Source of the DNA: Streptomyces sp. 35G-GA-8
Lineage (GTDB): Bacteria > Actinomycetota > Actinomycetes > Streptomycetales > Streptomycetaceae
Assembly (NCBI RefSeq): GCF_023534745.1
Contig: NZ_JAMHJQ010000004.1
Span: forward strand, 323,608 to 387,607
DNA length: 64,000 nucleotides
Direction of reading: 5' to 3'
Shown: positions 54,808-63,040 of the stretch, piece by piece
How positions within the stretch are numbered: position 1 is the stretch's first letter
Layout of the letters: each line of letters opens with the position of its first letter
Program-made: the position numbers and the translations under genes
Notes under the pieces: generated by a model
The model's input: only the letters and a program-made list of their open reading frames with translations
Databases searched by the model: none
Told to the model about the DNA's origin: nothing

Positions 54808-55296
54808 TCAGTCCTGCTGGGGGTGGTGGGCCGGGACCGGCGGGAGCTCGTGGGTCGACTCGTAGTCGGTGAGCATCTGGATACGGCGCGCGTGGCGCTC
54901 CAGGCCCGAATACGGGGTGCTGAGGAAGACCTCGACGAACTTCGTCGCCTCGTCCCGCGTGTGCATCCGGCCGCCGACGGAGATGACGTTGGCGTCGTTG
55001 TGCTCGCGCCCGAGAGCCGCCGTCTGCTCGCTCCAGGCGAGGACGGCGCGGACACCCTTGACCTTGTTCGCGGCGATCTGCTCGCCGTTGCCCGAGCCGC
55101 CGATCACGACGCCGAGACTGTCCGGGTCCGCCGCCGTGCGCTCCGCGGCGCGCAGGCAGAACGGCGGATAGTCGTCCTCGGCGTCATAGATGTGGGGTCC
55201 GCAGTCGACGGGCTCGTGGCCATGGGCCGTGAGCCACTCGACAAGGTGGTTCTTGAGTTCGTAGCCGGCATGGTCGGAACCGAGATACACGCGCAT
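54808..55296 (-). CDS. rpiB: Ribose-5-phosphate isomerase B
   Basis: A 162-residue sugar-phosphate isomerase interconverting ribose- and ribulose-5-phosphate. It begins MRVYLGSDHAGYELKNHL and has VVIGGSGNGEQIAANKVKGVRA and HNDANVISVGGR, all RpiB hallmarks. The frame extends to 55359, but ATG 55296 fits the family. It could supply ribulose-5-phosphate to the CDP-ribitol synthase-like enzyme, though it is 38 kb away and serves central metabolism. Confidence 0.96.
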   Translation of the reverse strand: MRVYLGSDHAGYELKNHLVEWLTAHGHEPVDCGPHIYDAEDDYPPFCLRAAERTAADPDSLGVVIGGSGNGEQIAANKVKGVRAVLAWSEQTAALGREHNDANVISVGGRMHTRDEATKFVEVFLSTPYSGLERHARRIQMLTDYESTHELPPVPAHHPQQD

Positions 55297-55484
55297 GAAG
55301 CGAAGTGTGGCACGCGGGGTGTGGCTCACGCTCCGCTGGGTAGCGGTCAGCGGGGTCAACCTTCCGGTAACCCCACGTACAGCTCCGGATAACGAAACGG
55401 AATCATTGCTTCCGCTTCTGGGAGCCGAACGTTTGAATGCCGGGACTCACTACTTGAGTGGACCGAAGACGTAAGGATTGCCGC

Positions 55485-56936
55485 ATGACCTCCCTGCCGT
55501 CCCCCACGAAGGAAGGCGGAAATCCCAGCGAGCCTGGGAATCCGCAGTCCTCCGACGGCCTGCAAGCCGGTCTCAAGAACCGTCATCTGTCCATGATCGC
55601 GATCGGTGGAGTGATCGGCGCCGGGCTGTTCGTCGGCTCCGCTTCCGGTATCGCCGCCGCGGGTCCCGGCATTCTGCTCTCCTACGCGCTGGTCGGCCTG
55701 ATGGTCGTACTCGTCATGCGCATGCTGGGCGAGATGGCCGCGGCGCGGCCCAGCTCCGGATCCTTCTCCGCCTACGCGGACCAGGCGCTCGGCCGCTGGG
55801 CCGGGTTCTCCATCGGCTGGCTCTACTGGTTCTTCTGGGTGGTGGTGCTGGCGGTCGAGGCGACCGCGGGCGCCCAGATCCTGGAGGGCTGGATACCCGC
55901 CGTGCCGCAGTGGGCGTGGGCGCTGATCGTGATGGTCGTACTGACCGCCACGAACCTCGCGTCGGTGGCCTCGTACGGTGAGTTCGAGTTCTGGTTCGCC
56001 GGCATCAAGGTCGTGGCGATCGCGGCGTTCGTCGTCGTCGGTCTGCTCGCCGTCTTCGGTCTCCTGCCGGGGTCCGACAATCCGGGCGCGGGTCTCGCGC
56101 ATCTCACGGACAGCGGCGGATTCCTGCCCAAGGGGCCAGGGGCGATCCTGACCGGCGTGCTGATGGTCGTCTTCTCCTTCATGGGCAGCGAGATCGTCAC
56201 ACTCGCGGCCGGGGAGTCCTCGAACCCGCAGCGGGCCGTCGCCAAGGCGACCAACAGCGTGATCTGGCGGATCGCCGTCTTCTATCTGGGCTCCATCTTC
56301 GTCGTGCTGACACTGCTGCCCTGGAACGATCCGTCGATCCTCAAGGAGGGCTCGTACGTCGCGGCGCTGAACTCGATCGGAATCCCGCACGCCGGGCAGG
56401 TGATGGACTTCATCGTGTTGACGGCCGTCCTGTCCTGTCTGAACTCCGGTCTCTACACGGCCTCCCGTATGGCCTTCTCGCTCGGCCTGCGCGGGGACGC
56501 GCCCCAGGCGTTCGCCCGGACCAACGCGCGCGGTGTCCCCACGGCCGCCATCCTGTCGTCCGTCCTCTTCGGGTTCGTCGCCGTCTTCTTCAACTACCAG
56601 TGGCCCGACACGGTCTTCGCGTTCCTGCTCAACTCGTCGGGCGCGGTGGCGCTGTTCGTATGGCTGGTCATCTGCTTCACCCAGTTGAGGATGCGCGGCA
56701 TCATCCTGCGCGAGGCGCCGGAGAAGCTGGTCGTACGGATGTGGCTCTTCCCGTATCTGACCTGGGCGACGATCGCGATGATCTCGTTCGTACTGGTCTA
56801 CATGCTCACCGACGACACGGCGCGCGAGCAGGTGCTGCTTTCACTGCTGGTGGCGGCGCTCGTGGTGGCGATCGCGCTGGTCAAGGAGGCGCGTGGGCGG
56901 AAGGAGAAGGCGGCGGAGGCCGACGTCCGGGGGTGA
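55485..56936 (+). CDS. Amino acid permease, APC superfamily (AAT type)
   Basis: A 483-residue transporter with twelve membrane helices. The consensus helix 1 region is LKNRHLSMIAIGGVIGAGLF. The family signatures FMGSEIVTLAAGESSNPQRAV and LNSGLYTASRMAFSLG are intact. It resembles the GABA/aromatic amino-acid permease branch; the exact substrate is not decidable. ATG 55485 has AAGGA seven bases upstream. It ends 16 bases from the convergent serine hydrolase stop. Confidence 0.93.
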   Translation: MTSLPSPTKEGGNPSEPGNPQSSDGLQAGLKNRHLSMIAIGGVIGAGLFVGSASGIAAAGPGILLSYALVGLMVVLVMRMLGEMAAARPSSGSFSAYADQALGRWAGFSIGWLYWFFWVVVLAVEATAGAQILEGWIPAVPQWAWALIVMVVLTATNLASVASYGEFEFWFAGIKVVAIAAFVVVGLLAVFGLLPGSDNPGAGLAHLTDSGGFLPKGPGAILTGVLMVVFSFMGSEIVTLAAGESSNPQRAVAKATNSVIWRIAVFYLGSIFVVLTLLPWNDPSILKEGSYVAALNSIGIPHAGQVMDFIVLTAVLSCLNSGLYTASRMAFSLGLRGDAPQAFARTNARGVPTAAILSSVLFGFVAVFFNYQWPDTVFAFLLNSSGAVALFVWLVICFTQLRMRGIILREAPEKLVVRMWLFPYLTWATIAMISFVLVYMLTDDTAREQVLLSLLVAALVVAIALVKEARGRKEKAAEADVRG

Positions 56937-56952
56937 ATCCTCCCCTCCCGTG

Positions 56953-58539
56953 TCAGGCGCGCCGGTGGAGGCGGAAGGCCGCGAGCCCCCGTGCGGTGAT
57001 CACCGCGGTCGAGGCGAGGGCGGTCACGGCCGTCCAGATGACAAGGGCGGGCCAGGCGTAGGCGACCTGCGCCAGGGTTCCCGAGCGGTTCATCAACAGG
57101 CCGAAGAGTGCGGCGAGTTGCGTGAGGAAGAGAAGGGGAAGTGCGTACGGCAGCAGCCGCGCCACTCGCCGCCACGGTCGCCCCGCGGTGCGCCGGGCCC
57201 ACCGGCGGGCCCGGAGGACGCCACGGACGCCGAGGCCCGTCGCCAGCAGGGTGAGGGCCGCGAGGACCCAGTCGGCCGTCATGGAGAACGGCTCGGCCAC
57301 CTCGGGGCTCTCGCCCCTGGCAAGGTCGACGAGGCCGTCCGAGATCTGCGGCGCGTCGTCCCCGGAGATCATGCCGGTGTTGGTGACGACCGCGATACCG
57401 ATCCCGCTGTCGGGCAGCAGGGTGGCGATCGAGTTGTGGGTCAGCAGCTGGCCGGTGTGCTGGATCTCCCTGGGTTCGCCGTCCTCCGTGCTCTCCGACC
57501 AGCCCATCGCGTAGTGGCCCTCCGGCGGTGAGGTGGGCGGTGTGTGCGTGAGATCGATGGTGCGTGCGGTGGCGACCCGTCGGCCGTCGGCGGTCACGCC
57601 CTGGTTGTTCTGGGCGATCAGCCACCGCGAGAGGTCGTCGGCCGTGGTGACGACTCCGTGGCCGCCCGCGGTGAACCAGCGGGGATGGGGACGGGAGAAC
57701 ACCGAGCCGTACGCGCGGACGTAGCCGCGCGCGCCATCGGGCATGTCGTCGGTGGTGTCGACGGACGTGGTGCGCGTCATGCGCAGCGGCTGGAAGATCT
57801 CCGCGGCCAGGAAGTCGGCGAAAGGCCGGCCGCCGACGACCTCGACCAGGCGGGCCGCGACGAAGTAGTTGGGGTTGTGGTAGCTGTACCTGGTGCCGGG
57901 ATCGGCGGCCAGGTGCGCCTCGCGCATCGCGGCGACCGCCTCCTTGAGAGTCCCCGGTTGGGCGCGCCTGAGATCGGGGTAGGCGGAGTCGGCCATGCCG
58001 GAGGTCTGGGTCAGCAGCTGCCGGACGGTGATCTCTCCGGCGCGCCGGTCGGCCATGGTGAACTCGGGCAGATAGCGGTGCACGGGCTGGTCCAGGTCGA
58101 CCCTGCCCGCCTCGACGAGCCGCATGACGGCGAGTGCGGTCATGGACTTCGACAGCGACGCCACCGGTACGGGCGTCCGCGCGGTCATGGCCCGCCCGGA
58201 CGCGCTGTGCCCATAACCGGCGGTGTGCACAACCCGGTCGCCCTTGGTGACGGTGACCACCGCGCCCGGCAGACCCGTCCGCTCCATGTAGTCCCGTACG
58301 TAACGGTCGATGGCAGGCGGGTCCAAGGTGGCGGCGGGTTTCGCGGCGGACGCGGGCGGGGCGGCGGCCAGCGTGGCCGCGATGCCGAGCGCGGCCACCA
58401 GGGCGGCCAGTGCGCGACGGACCCCGGACCCGGCGGCGCGTGCGGCGGGGGCGGTGCGTGCGGCGGGGGCGGTGCGTGCGGCGGGGGCGGTGCGTGCGGC
58501 GGGGGCGGTGCGTGCGGCGGGGGCGGTGAACATTCTCAT
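56953..58539 (-). CDS. Serine hydrolase, class C beta-lactamase fold, with C-terminal helices
   Basis: A 528-residue extracytoplasmic enzyme. Residues 5-34 are five copies of TAPAAR, followed by a signal sequence (RRALAALVAALGIAATLAAAPPASAA). The catalytic domain has SLSKSM (SxxK nucleophile), YSYHNPNYF (YxN) and HTGQLLTHN in the place of KTG. Three or four membrane helices at the C-terminus (about 420-520) anchor it. Such proteins are D-alanyl carboxypeptidase- or esterase-like; the substrate is unknown. ATG 58539 is preferred; ATG 58533 is possible. It is divergent from a sensor kinase across a perfect 18-bp palindrome, so it is probably regulated by that system. Confidence 0.9.
   Translation of the reverse strand: MRMFTAPAARTAPAARTAPAARTAPAARTAPAARAAGSGVRRALAALVAALGIAATLAAAPPASAAKPAATLDPPAIDRYVRDYMERTGLPGAVVTVTKGDRVVHTAGYGHSASGRAMTARTPVPVASLSKSMTALAVMRLVEAGRVDLDQPVHRYLPEFTMADRRAGEITVRQLLTQTSGMADSAYPDLRRAQPGTLKEAVAAMREAHLAADPGTRYSYHNPNYFVAARLVEVVGGRPFADFLAAEIFQPLRMTRTTSVDTTDDMPDGARGYVRAYGSVFSRPHPRWFTAGGHGVVTTADDLSRWLIAQNNQGVTADGRRVATARTIDLTHTPPTSPPEGHYAMGWSESTEDGEPREIQHTGQLLTHNSIATLLPDSGIGIAVVTNTGMISGDDAPQISDGLVDLARGESPEVAEPFSMTADWVLAALTLLATGLGVRGVLRARRWARRTAGRPWRRVARLLPYALPLLFLTQLAALFGLLMNRSGTLAQVAYAWPALVIWTAVTALASTAVITARGLAAFRLHRRA
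58438..58527. repeat. 18-bp tandem repeat, five copies, encoding TAPAAR
   Basis: Five head-to-tail 18-base units at the start of the serine hydrolase gene encode TAPAAR five times, just before the signal peptide. The period is in frame, so copy number can change without loss of the gene. Confidence 0.9.
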
Positions 58540-58597
58540 GGGGCCCAGTGCACCGGGCCGGACCCCGCCGGCGCATTGGCGTACACGGGAGTCCAAA

Positions 58598-58615
58598 GGT
58601 AGTGCCGGCACTACC
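58598..58615. promoter_or_regulatory. 18-bp perfect palindrome, candidate response-regulator operator
   Basis: GGTAGTGCCGGCACTACC lies in the 110-base divergent gap between the serine hydrolase and the sensor kinase, flanked by AAA and GTTT. Size and symmetry suit a NarL/LuxR-type dimer, and the response regulator of that class is encoded at 59861-60508. Confidence 0.65.
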
Positions 58616-58649
58616 GTTTCGAGCTCCCCGCCCCGGTACGGTCGAGCGC

Positions 58650-59870
58650 GTGCGACACCGAACCGCCTGGCAGGCCCTGGCCCAGACCCCGCTGAAAGTG
58701 CTCGGCTCCTGCTGGCCCTGGCGGGCGTTCGCCTATCTGCTGTCCGGGGTCGTCTTCGGCGCCGTCACCACCACCGTTCTGGTGATCATGCTGGTCGCGG
58801 GGGTCGTTTCGCTGGTCGTCGCCGTGGGGGCGGTGTTCCTGCTCGGCGTCGCGCTGTCCGGCATCGTCGTCACCCGCTTCGAGCGGTGGCGCCTGCGTCT
58901 CGTGGACCTGGATCCGGTGCCGGACCCCCACCAGACCCCCGAACGGGCCGGGCCGCGCGGCTGGCTGCGCACGCGGCTGCGCGAGCCCGCGACCTGGCGC
59001 GAGCTCGGCTTCACCGCCGTGTCGGTGACCGCTCTGTGGTGGATGGATCTCCTGGTCCTGGGATTCGCCCTGGCCGTCCCCGTACTGGTGATGCTGTCGC
59101 CGGTCGACGATCCCGATGCCTGGCCCCTGCTGATCGTCGGCCTGTGTCTGCTGCCCGCCGCGCCGTACACCATCACCGCCTGGGCCGGTGCGCGGGCGGC
59201 GGTCACGCGTCTGATGCTGGCACCCCGCGACAGCGAACTGGGGCGCCGGCTGACCGACGTACGAGCCTCCAGGGCACGTCTGGTCGACGCCTTCGACGCG
59301 GAGCGACGCCGGATCGAGCGGGATCTGCACGACGGAGCTCAGCAGCGGCTCGTCTCGCTCAATGTGATGCTCGGCCTGGCCCGTCTCGATGCCGAGCCCG
59401 GCTCCTCCCTGGCCGGGCAGCTCGGCAACGCCCAGGAACAAGTCACCCTCGCCGTCGACGAGTTGCGCGAGCTGAGTCGGGGCGTCCACCCCAAAGCCCT
59501 CACCGACCACGGTCTGACAGCGGCGGTCGAGAACCTCGCGACCCGCTCCGTCCTGCCCGTGACGGCCGACATACGCCTGCCCCGCCGGGTGCCCCTCCCG
59601 GTGGAGACCACGGCGTACTTCGTGATCGCCGAAGCCCTGACCAACGCCACCAAACACAGTCGCGCGACCCGGGCCCGGGTGCACGCCCGGCTGGACACCG
59701 ACGTCCTCACCCTGTCCATCAGCGACGACGGCATCGGCGGCGCCGACCCGGAGGCGGGCACCGGTCTGATCGGCCTCGCCGACCGCGTCGCCGCCGCGGA
59801 CGGCAGACTCCGCGTCTCCAGCCCGCGGGGCGGCCCTACACTCCTGCACGTGGAGCTGCCGTGCCGCTGA
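58650..59870 (+). CDS. Sensor histidine kinase, NarL-type system
   Basis: A 406-residue membrane kinase. Two pairs of helices lie in the first about 190 residues (AYLLSGVVFGAVTTTVLVIM; VSLVVAVGAVFLLGVALSGI; then a second pair). The dimerisation/phosphoacceptor motif is ERRRIERDLHDGAQQRLVSL (HisKA_3). The ATPase has VIAEALTNATKHSRATR, ISDDGIGGADP and GLIGLADRVAAADG. GTG 58650 has TACGGT seven bases upstream and no ribosome-binding site, so it is probably leaderless. It overlaps the response regulator gene by ten bases. The stimulus is unknown; the divergent extracytoplasmic hydrolase suggests a cell-envelope signal. Confidence 0.94.
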   Translation: MRHRTAWQALAQTPLKVLGSCWPWRAFAYLLSGVVFGAVTTTVLVIMLVAGVVSLVVAVGAVFLLGVALSGIVVTRFERWRLRLVDLDPVPDPHQTPERAGPRGWLRTRLREPATWRELGFTAVSVTALWWMDLLVLGFALAVPVLVMLSPVDDPDAWPLLIVGLCLLPAAPYTITAWAGARAAVTRLMLAPRDSELGRRLTDVRASRARLVDAFDAERRRIERDLHDGAQQRLVSLNVMLGLARLDAEPGSSLAGQLGNAQEQVTLAVDELRELSRGVHPKALTDHGLTAAVENLATRSVLPVTADIRLPRRVPLPVETTAYFVIAEALTNATKHSRATRARVHARLDTDVLTLSISDDGIGGADPEAGTGLIGLADRVAAADGRLRVSSPRGGPTLLHVELPCR

Positions 59871-60508
59871 CCGTCGTACTCGCCGAGGACTCCCCGCTGA
59901 TGCGGGACGGGCTGGCCGGTGTGCTGACCCGGTTCGGCCATCAGGTGCTCGCCGCCGTCGGCGACGCGGACGCCCTGCTCACCGCGGTCCGGGAGATCGG
60001 CCCCGACATCGTCGTCACCGACGTCCGCATGCCACCGGACAACACCGACGACGGTCTGCGCGCCGCCATCGCCCTGCGCCGCGAGCGGCCGACGCTGCCT
60101 GTCCTGGTCCTCAGCCAGTACATCGAGCAGTCCTACGCCGCCCATCTGCTCGACCTCGGCAGTGACAGCGGCATCGGCTATCTCCTGAAGGACCGCGTGA
60201 GCGCCGTCACCGAGTTCGTCGACGCGGTCACCCAGGTCGCCGCCGGTGCGACGGTCGTGGACCCCGAGGTGGTACGCCAGCTCCTGAACCGCCGCCACGA
60301 CCCCCTGCGACGGCTCACCCCACGGGAACGCGAAGTCCTCGCCCTCATGGCCGAGGGCCACGCCAACGCCGAGATCGCCCGCGAGCTGTATGTCACAGAA
60401 GCGGCGGTGAACAAGCACGTCAGCGGCATCCTGCAGAAACTCGGACTCCACCTGGACGGGCAGGGACACCGCCGCGTCCTCGCCGTCCTCACCTACCTCC
60501 GCGCCTGA
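59861..60508 (+). CDS. NarL/FixJ-family response regulator
   Basis: A 215-residue transcription factor. The receiver domain has VVLAEDSPLMRDGLAGVL, the phosphoacceptor aspartate in DIVVTDVRMPP and the conserved lysine in YLLKDRVS. The C-terminal LuxR helix-turn-helix is LTPREREVLALMAEGHANAEIA, ending with VNKHVSGILQKLGL. GTG 59861 lies within the end of the kinase gene, with GGAG five bases upstream, so translation is coupled. It probably binds the palindrome at 58598-58615 to control its own operon and the divergent hydrolase. Confidence 0.95.
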   Translation: MPLTVVLAEDSPLMRDGLAGVLTRFGHQVLAAVGDADALLTAVREIGPDIVVTDVRMPPDNTDDGLRAAIALRRERPTLPVLVLSQYIEQSYAAHLLDLGSDSGIGYLLKDRVSAVTEFVDAVTQVAAGATVVDPEVVRQLLNRRHDPLRRLTPREREVLALMAEGHANAEIARELYVTEAAVNKHVSGILQKLGLHLDGQGHRRVLAVLTYLRA

Positions 60509-60544
60509 CCCGGCGCGGTCGGCCCTCGGATGAGGTCGGTGAGG

Positions 60545-61129
60545 TCAGCCGCGGCGGCCGATGAGCTTCCACGCGGCGGGCAGCGCGCCCATCGCCAGGG
60601 CCGCCTTGAGCGCGTCCCCGAGCAGGAAGGGCACCAGACCGGCGCTGACGGCGGCACTCAGTGACATCCCGGTGTAGAGCGCCAGGTAGGGCACGCCCAC
60701 GGCGTAGATGATCACCGAACCGAGCACCATCGTGCCCGCCGTACGCGGTACGGAGCGGTCGCCGCCGCGGCGGGCCAGCGCGCCCACCACCGTGGCGGCG
60801 AGCAGCATGCCGAGGACATAGCCGAAGGAGGCGAAGCTCAGCCCTGAGCGGCCCTCCGCGAACCATGGCATTCCGGCCATGCCGACCACCGCGTAGAGCG
60901 CGAGGGAGAGGAAACCGCGGCGGGCGCCGAGCGCGGTGCCGACGAGCAGCGCGGCGAAGGTCTGGCCGGTGACCGGGACGGGCGAGCCGGGGACCGGTAC
61001 GGCTATCTGCGCCGCCACTCCGGTGAGCACCGCTCCCCCGACGACCAGGGCGATGTCCCGGGTGCGGGTGGCGGGGAGCAGATCGGCGAGGACCGCTCCG
61101 GTACGGGGGGCTGCGGCAGCAGTACTCAT
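60545..61129 (-). CDS. bioY: Biotin transporter substrate-binding component BioY
   Basis: A 194-residue membrane protein with six helices, the S-component of an ECF-type biotin importer. Typical stretches are [46 protein letters not shown] and [20 protein letters not shown]. No EcfA/EcfT genes are beside it; solitary BioY can work with shared energising subunits or alone. The ATG at 61129 opens the family-like [18 protein letters not shown]. Confidence 0.92.
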   Translation of the reverse strand: MSTAAAAPRTGAVLADLLPATRTRDIALVVGGAVLTGVAAQIAVPVPGSPVPVTGQTFAALLVGTALGARRGFLSLALYAVVGMAGMPWFAEGRSGLSFASFGYVLGMLLAATVVGALARRGGDRSVPRTAGTMVLGSVIIYAVGVPYLALYTGMSLSAAVSAGLVPFLLGDALKAALAMGALPAAWKLIGRRG

Positions 61130-61392
61130 GGGGTCTCCGCGGTCGTGGGGCGTCGGGCTTCCGACGTCGGGTTACGGGCTTCTTGCGGCATGCGTCGAAC
61201 GGGTCGAACAGGTCGAACGGGTCGAACAGCCCGACGGTAACCGACGGTCCCGCGCCGTATCACCGTCGGTCATCCACAAAGGGGAGGTCAGCGCGTTGTC
61301 AGAGATGGCACAAAGTGCCACTCCGGCAACGGCCGCGCGGCGCTGTCCATTCAGACAGGCCCAGGACCATCGCCCGATCGGCGCACGATCCT
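61130..61392. other. Intergenic region with 9-bp direct repeats
   Basis: No gene is visible between bioY and the sodF promoter. At 61194-61229 GTCGAACGG and GTCGAACAG alternate, four units in all, starting 65 bases before the bioY ATG. This may be an operator array for bioY or a simple repeat; it does not look like the known BioQ/BirA palindromes. Confidence 0.5.
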
Positions 61393-61393
61393 G

Positions 61394-61427
61394 TTGCTGC
61401 TAGCGTGCAGTTGCATAGGATGTGCAA
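61394..61427 (+). promoter_or_regulatory. sodF promoter overlapped by Nur-type nickel operator
   Basis: TTGCTG (61394-61399), a 16-base spacer and TAGGAT (61416-61421) make a plausible promoter. TTGCAT-AGGAT-GTGCAA (61411-61427) overlays the -10. It matches the Nur box TTGCAA-N5-TTGCAA known from S. coelicolor sodF, where nickel-loaded Nur represses the gene. Confidence 0.75.
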
Positions 61428-61449
61428 TAAGAGGCCGGAGGGTTTGACC

Positions 61450-62094
61450 ATGGCGGTATACACGCTTCCTGAACTTCCGTACGACTACGCGGCGCTCGAA
61501 CCGGTCATCAATCCGCAGATCATCGAGCTGCACCACGACAAGCACCACGCGGCCTACGTCAAGGGCGCCAACGACACGCTCGACCAGCTGTCGGAGGCGC
61601 GCGACAAGGAGTCCTGGGGCGCGATCAACGGGCTGGAGAAGAGCCTCGCGTTCCATCTCTCCGGCCATATCCTCCACTCGATCTACTGGCACAACATGAC
61701 CGGTGAGAACGGGGGCGGCGAGCCGCTCGCCGCGGACGGCGTCGGCGACCTGGCGGACGCGATCGCCGAGTCCTTCGGCTCCTTCGCCGGCTTCAAGTCC
61801 CAGCTGACCAAGGCCGCCGCGACCACCCAGGGCTCGGGCTGGGGCGTGCTCGCGTACGAGCCGGTCAGCGGCCGGCTGATCGTCGAGCAGATCTACGACC
61901 ACCAGGGCAATGTCGGCCAGGGCTCGGTGCCGATCCTGGTCTTCGACGCCTGGGAGCACGCCTTCTATCTCCAGTACAAGAACCAGAAGGTGGACTTCAT
62001 CGAGGCCATGTGGCGGGTCGTCAACTGGCAGGACGTGGCGAAGCGTTACGCGTCCGCCAAGGAGCGCGCCCAGGGCCTGCTGCTCGCCCCGTAG
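61450..62094 (+). CDS. sodF: Superoxide dismutase, Fe/Mn family (SodF)
   Basis: A 214-residue cytoplasmic enzyme that converts superoxide to oxygen and peroxide. The metal ligands are visible in [27 protein letters not shown] and [12 protein letters not shown]. In S. coelicolor the matching gene is the iron enzyme SodF, used when nickel is scarce because the nickel enzyme SodN replaces it. The Nur-like box over the promoter supports the same role. ATG 61450 has GGAGG nine bases upstream; the frame is open further upstream without meaning. An sRNA from the sodN 3' end is known to pair near the start of sodF in that species. Confidence 0.96.
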   Translation: MAVYTLPELPYDYAALEPVINPQIIELHHDKHHAAYVKGANDTLDQLSEARDKESWGAINGLEKSLAFHLSGHILHSIYWHNMTGENGGGEPLAADGVGDLADAIAESFGSFAGFKSQLTKAAATTQGSGWGVLAYEPVSGRLIVEQIYDHQGNVGQGSVPILVFDAWEHAFYLQYKNQKVDFIEAMWRVVNWQDVAKRYASAKERAQGLLLAP

Positions 62095-62179
62095 GACCGG
62101 CGGGCCGCCGCGGACACCGGGCCGTACGCGTCCTGCTCGTGATCGTCTTCTCACCTTTCACGTGCGGGCGGAATGAGGG

Positions 62180-62214
62180 AGGACCCCCGCGAGGACGTGA
62201 CTCGCGGGGGTCCT
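62180..62214. terminator. Bidirectional terminator
   Basis: A perfect 14-bp stem AGGACCCCCGCGAG/CTCGCGGGGGTCCT with a seven-base loop, followed by TCT, between convergent sodF and the oxidoreductase gene. Confidence 0.85.
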
Positions 62215-62267
62215 TCTGTAAGGCGGAGCTGATATCGGCCGCTACTGCCGGTACTGCCGGTACTGGA

Positions 62268-62891
62268 TCAGTCGAAGATGGGGCCCTGGGTACGCGTCCT
62301 CTTGATCTCGTAGAAGCCCGGGATCGACGCGACCATCAGCGTGCCGTCCCAGAGCTTCACGGCCTCCTCGCCCTTGGGGGCCGGGGTGACGACCGGGCCG
62401 AAGAAGGCGATCTGCTCGCCGTCCGCGCCGGGGACGGCGATGACGGGCGTACCGACCTCCTGGCCGACCTTGTCGATGCCCTCCTTGTGGGAGGCGCGCA
62501 CTTCGGCGTCATAGGTGTCGGAATCCGCGTATTCGATCAGATCGGCGGGCAGACCGGCATCGTCCAGCGCGGCGACGATCGCCTCGCGGGTCGCGCCCTC
62601 GCCCTGGTTGTGGAAACGGGTGCCGAGCGCGGTGTACAGCGGCCCCACCACCTTGTCACCAAGCTTCTGCTGGGCCGCGATGACCACACGCACCGGGGCC
62701 CACGCCTTGGCAAGGCCCTCGCGGTACTCCTGGGGGATGTCCTTGTCCTCATTGAGGACGGCCAGGCTCATCACATGCCAGCGGACCTCGATATCGCGGA
62801 CCTTCTGCACTTCGAGGACCCAGCGGGAGGTCATCCAGGCCCAGGGGCACAGCGGGTCGAACCAGAAGTCGACGGGAGTCTTCTCGGACAT
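62268..62891 (-). CDS. DsbA-fold, mycothiol-dependent nitroreductase-like protein (Rv2466c type)
   Basis: A 207-residue soluble thioredoxin-fold protein. The active-site region is DFWFDPLCPWAWMTSRW, a CPWA motif with one cysteine, where M. tuberculosis Rv2466c has CPWC. The rest (VRWHVMSLAVLNE, GTPVIAVPGADGEQIAFFGPVV) fits that family. It probably works with mycothiol by a monothiol mechanism; the natural substrate is unknown. ATG 62891 has GAGGAG close upstream; the longer frame to 62921 is unlikely. There is no signal peptide, so it is cytoplasmic. Confidence 0.9.
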   Translation of the reverse strand: MSEKTPVDFWFDPLCPWAWMTSRWVLEVQKVRDIEVRWHVMSLAVLNEDKDIPQEYREGLAKAWAPVRVVIAAQQKLGDKVVGPLYTALGTRFHNQGEGATREAIVAALDDAGLPADLIEYADSDTYDAEVRASHKEGIDKVGQEVGTPVIAVPGADGEQIAFFGPVVTPAPKGEEAVKLWDGTLMVASIPGFYEIKRTRTQGPIFD

Positions 62892-63040
62892 GTCTCTCCT
62901 CATGAACGGCTGCGAACGCACCTCACGTCAACAACGTCCCGGCCGGTCGGGGGCATTCCCGGATGCCGCACGTCAGTGGCACATGCGAGGATCGTGGCTG
63001 TTTCGGACGAGCCACGAAGGCGAGCCACAAAGGAGTGACC

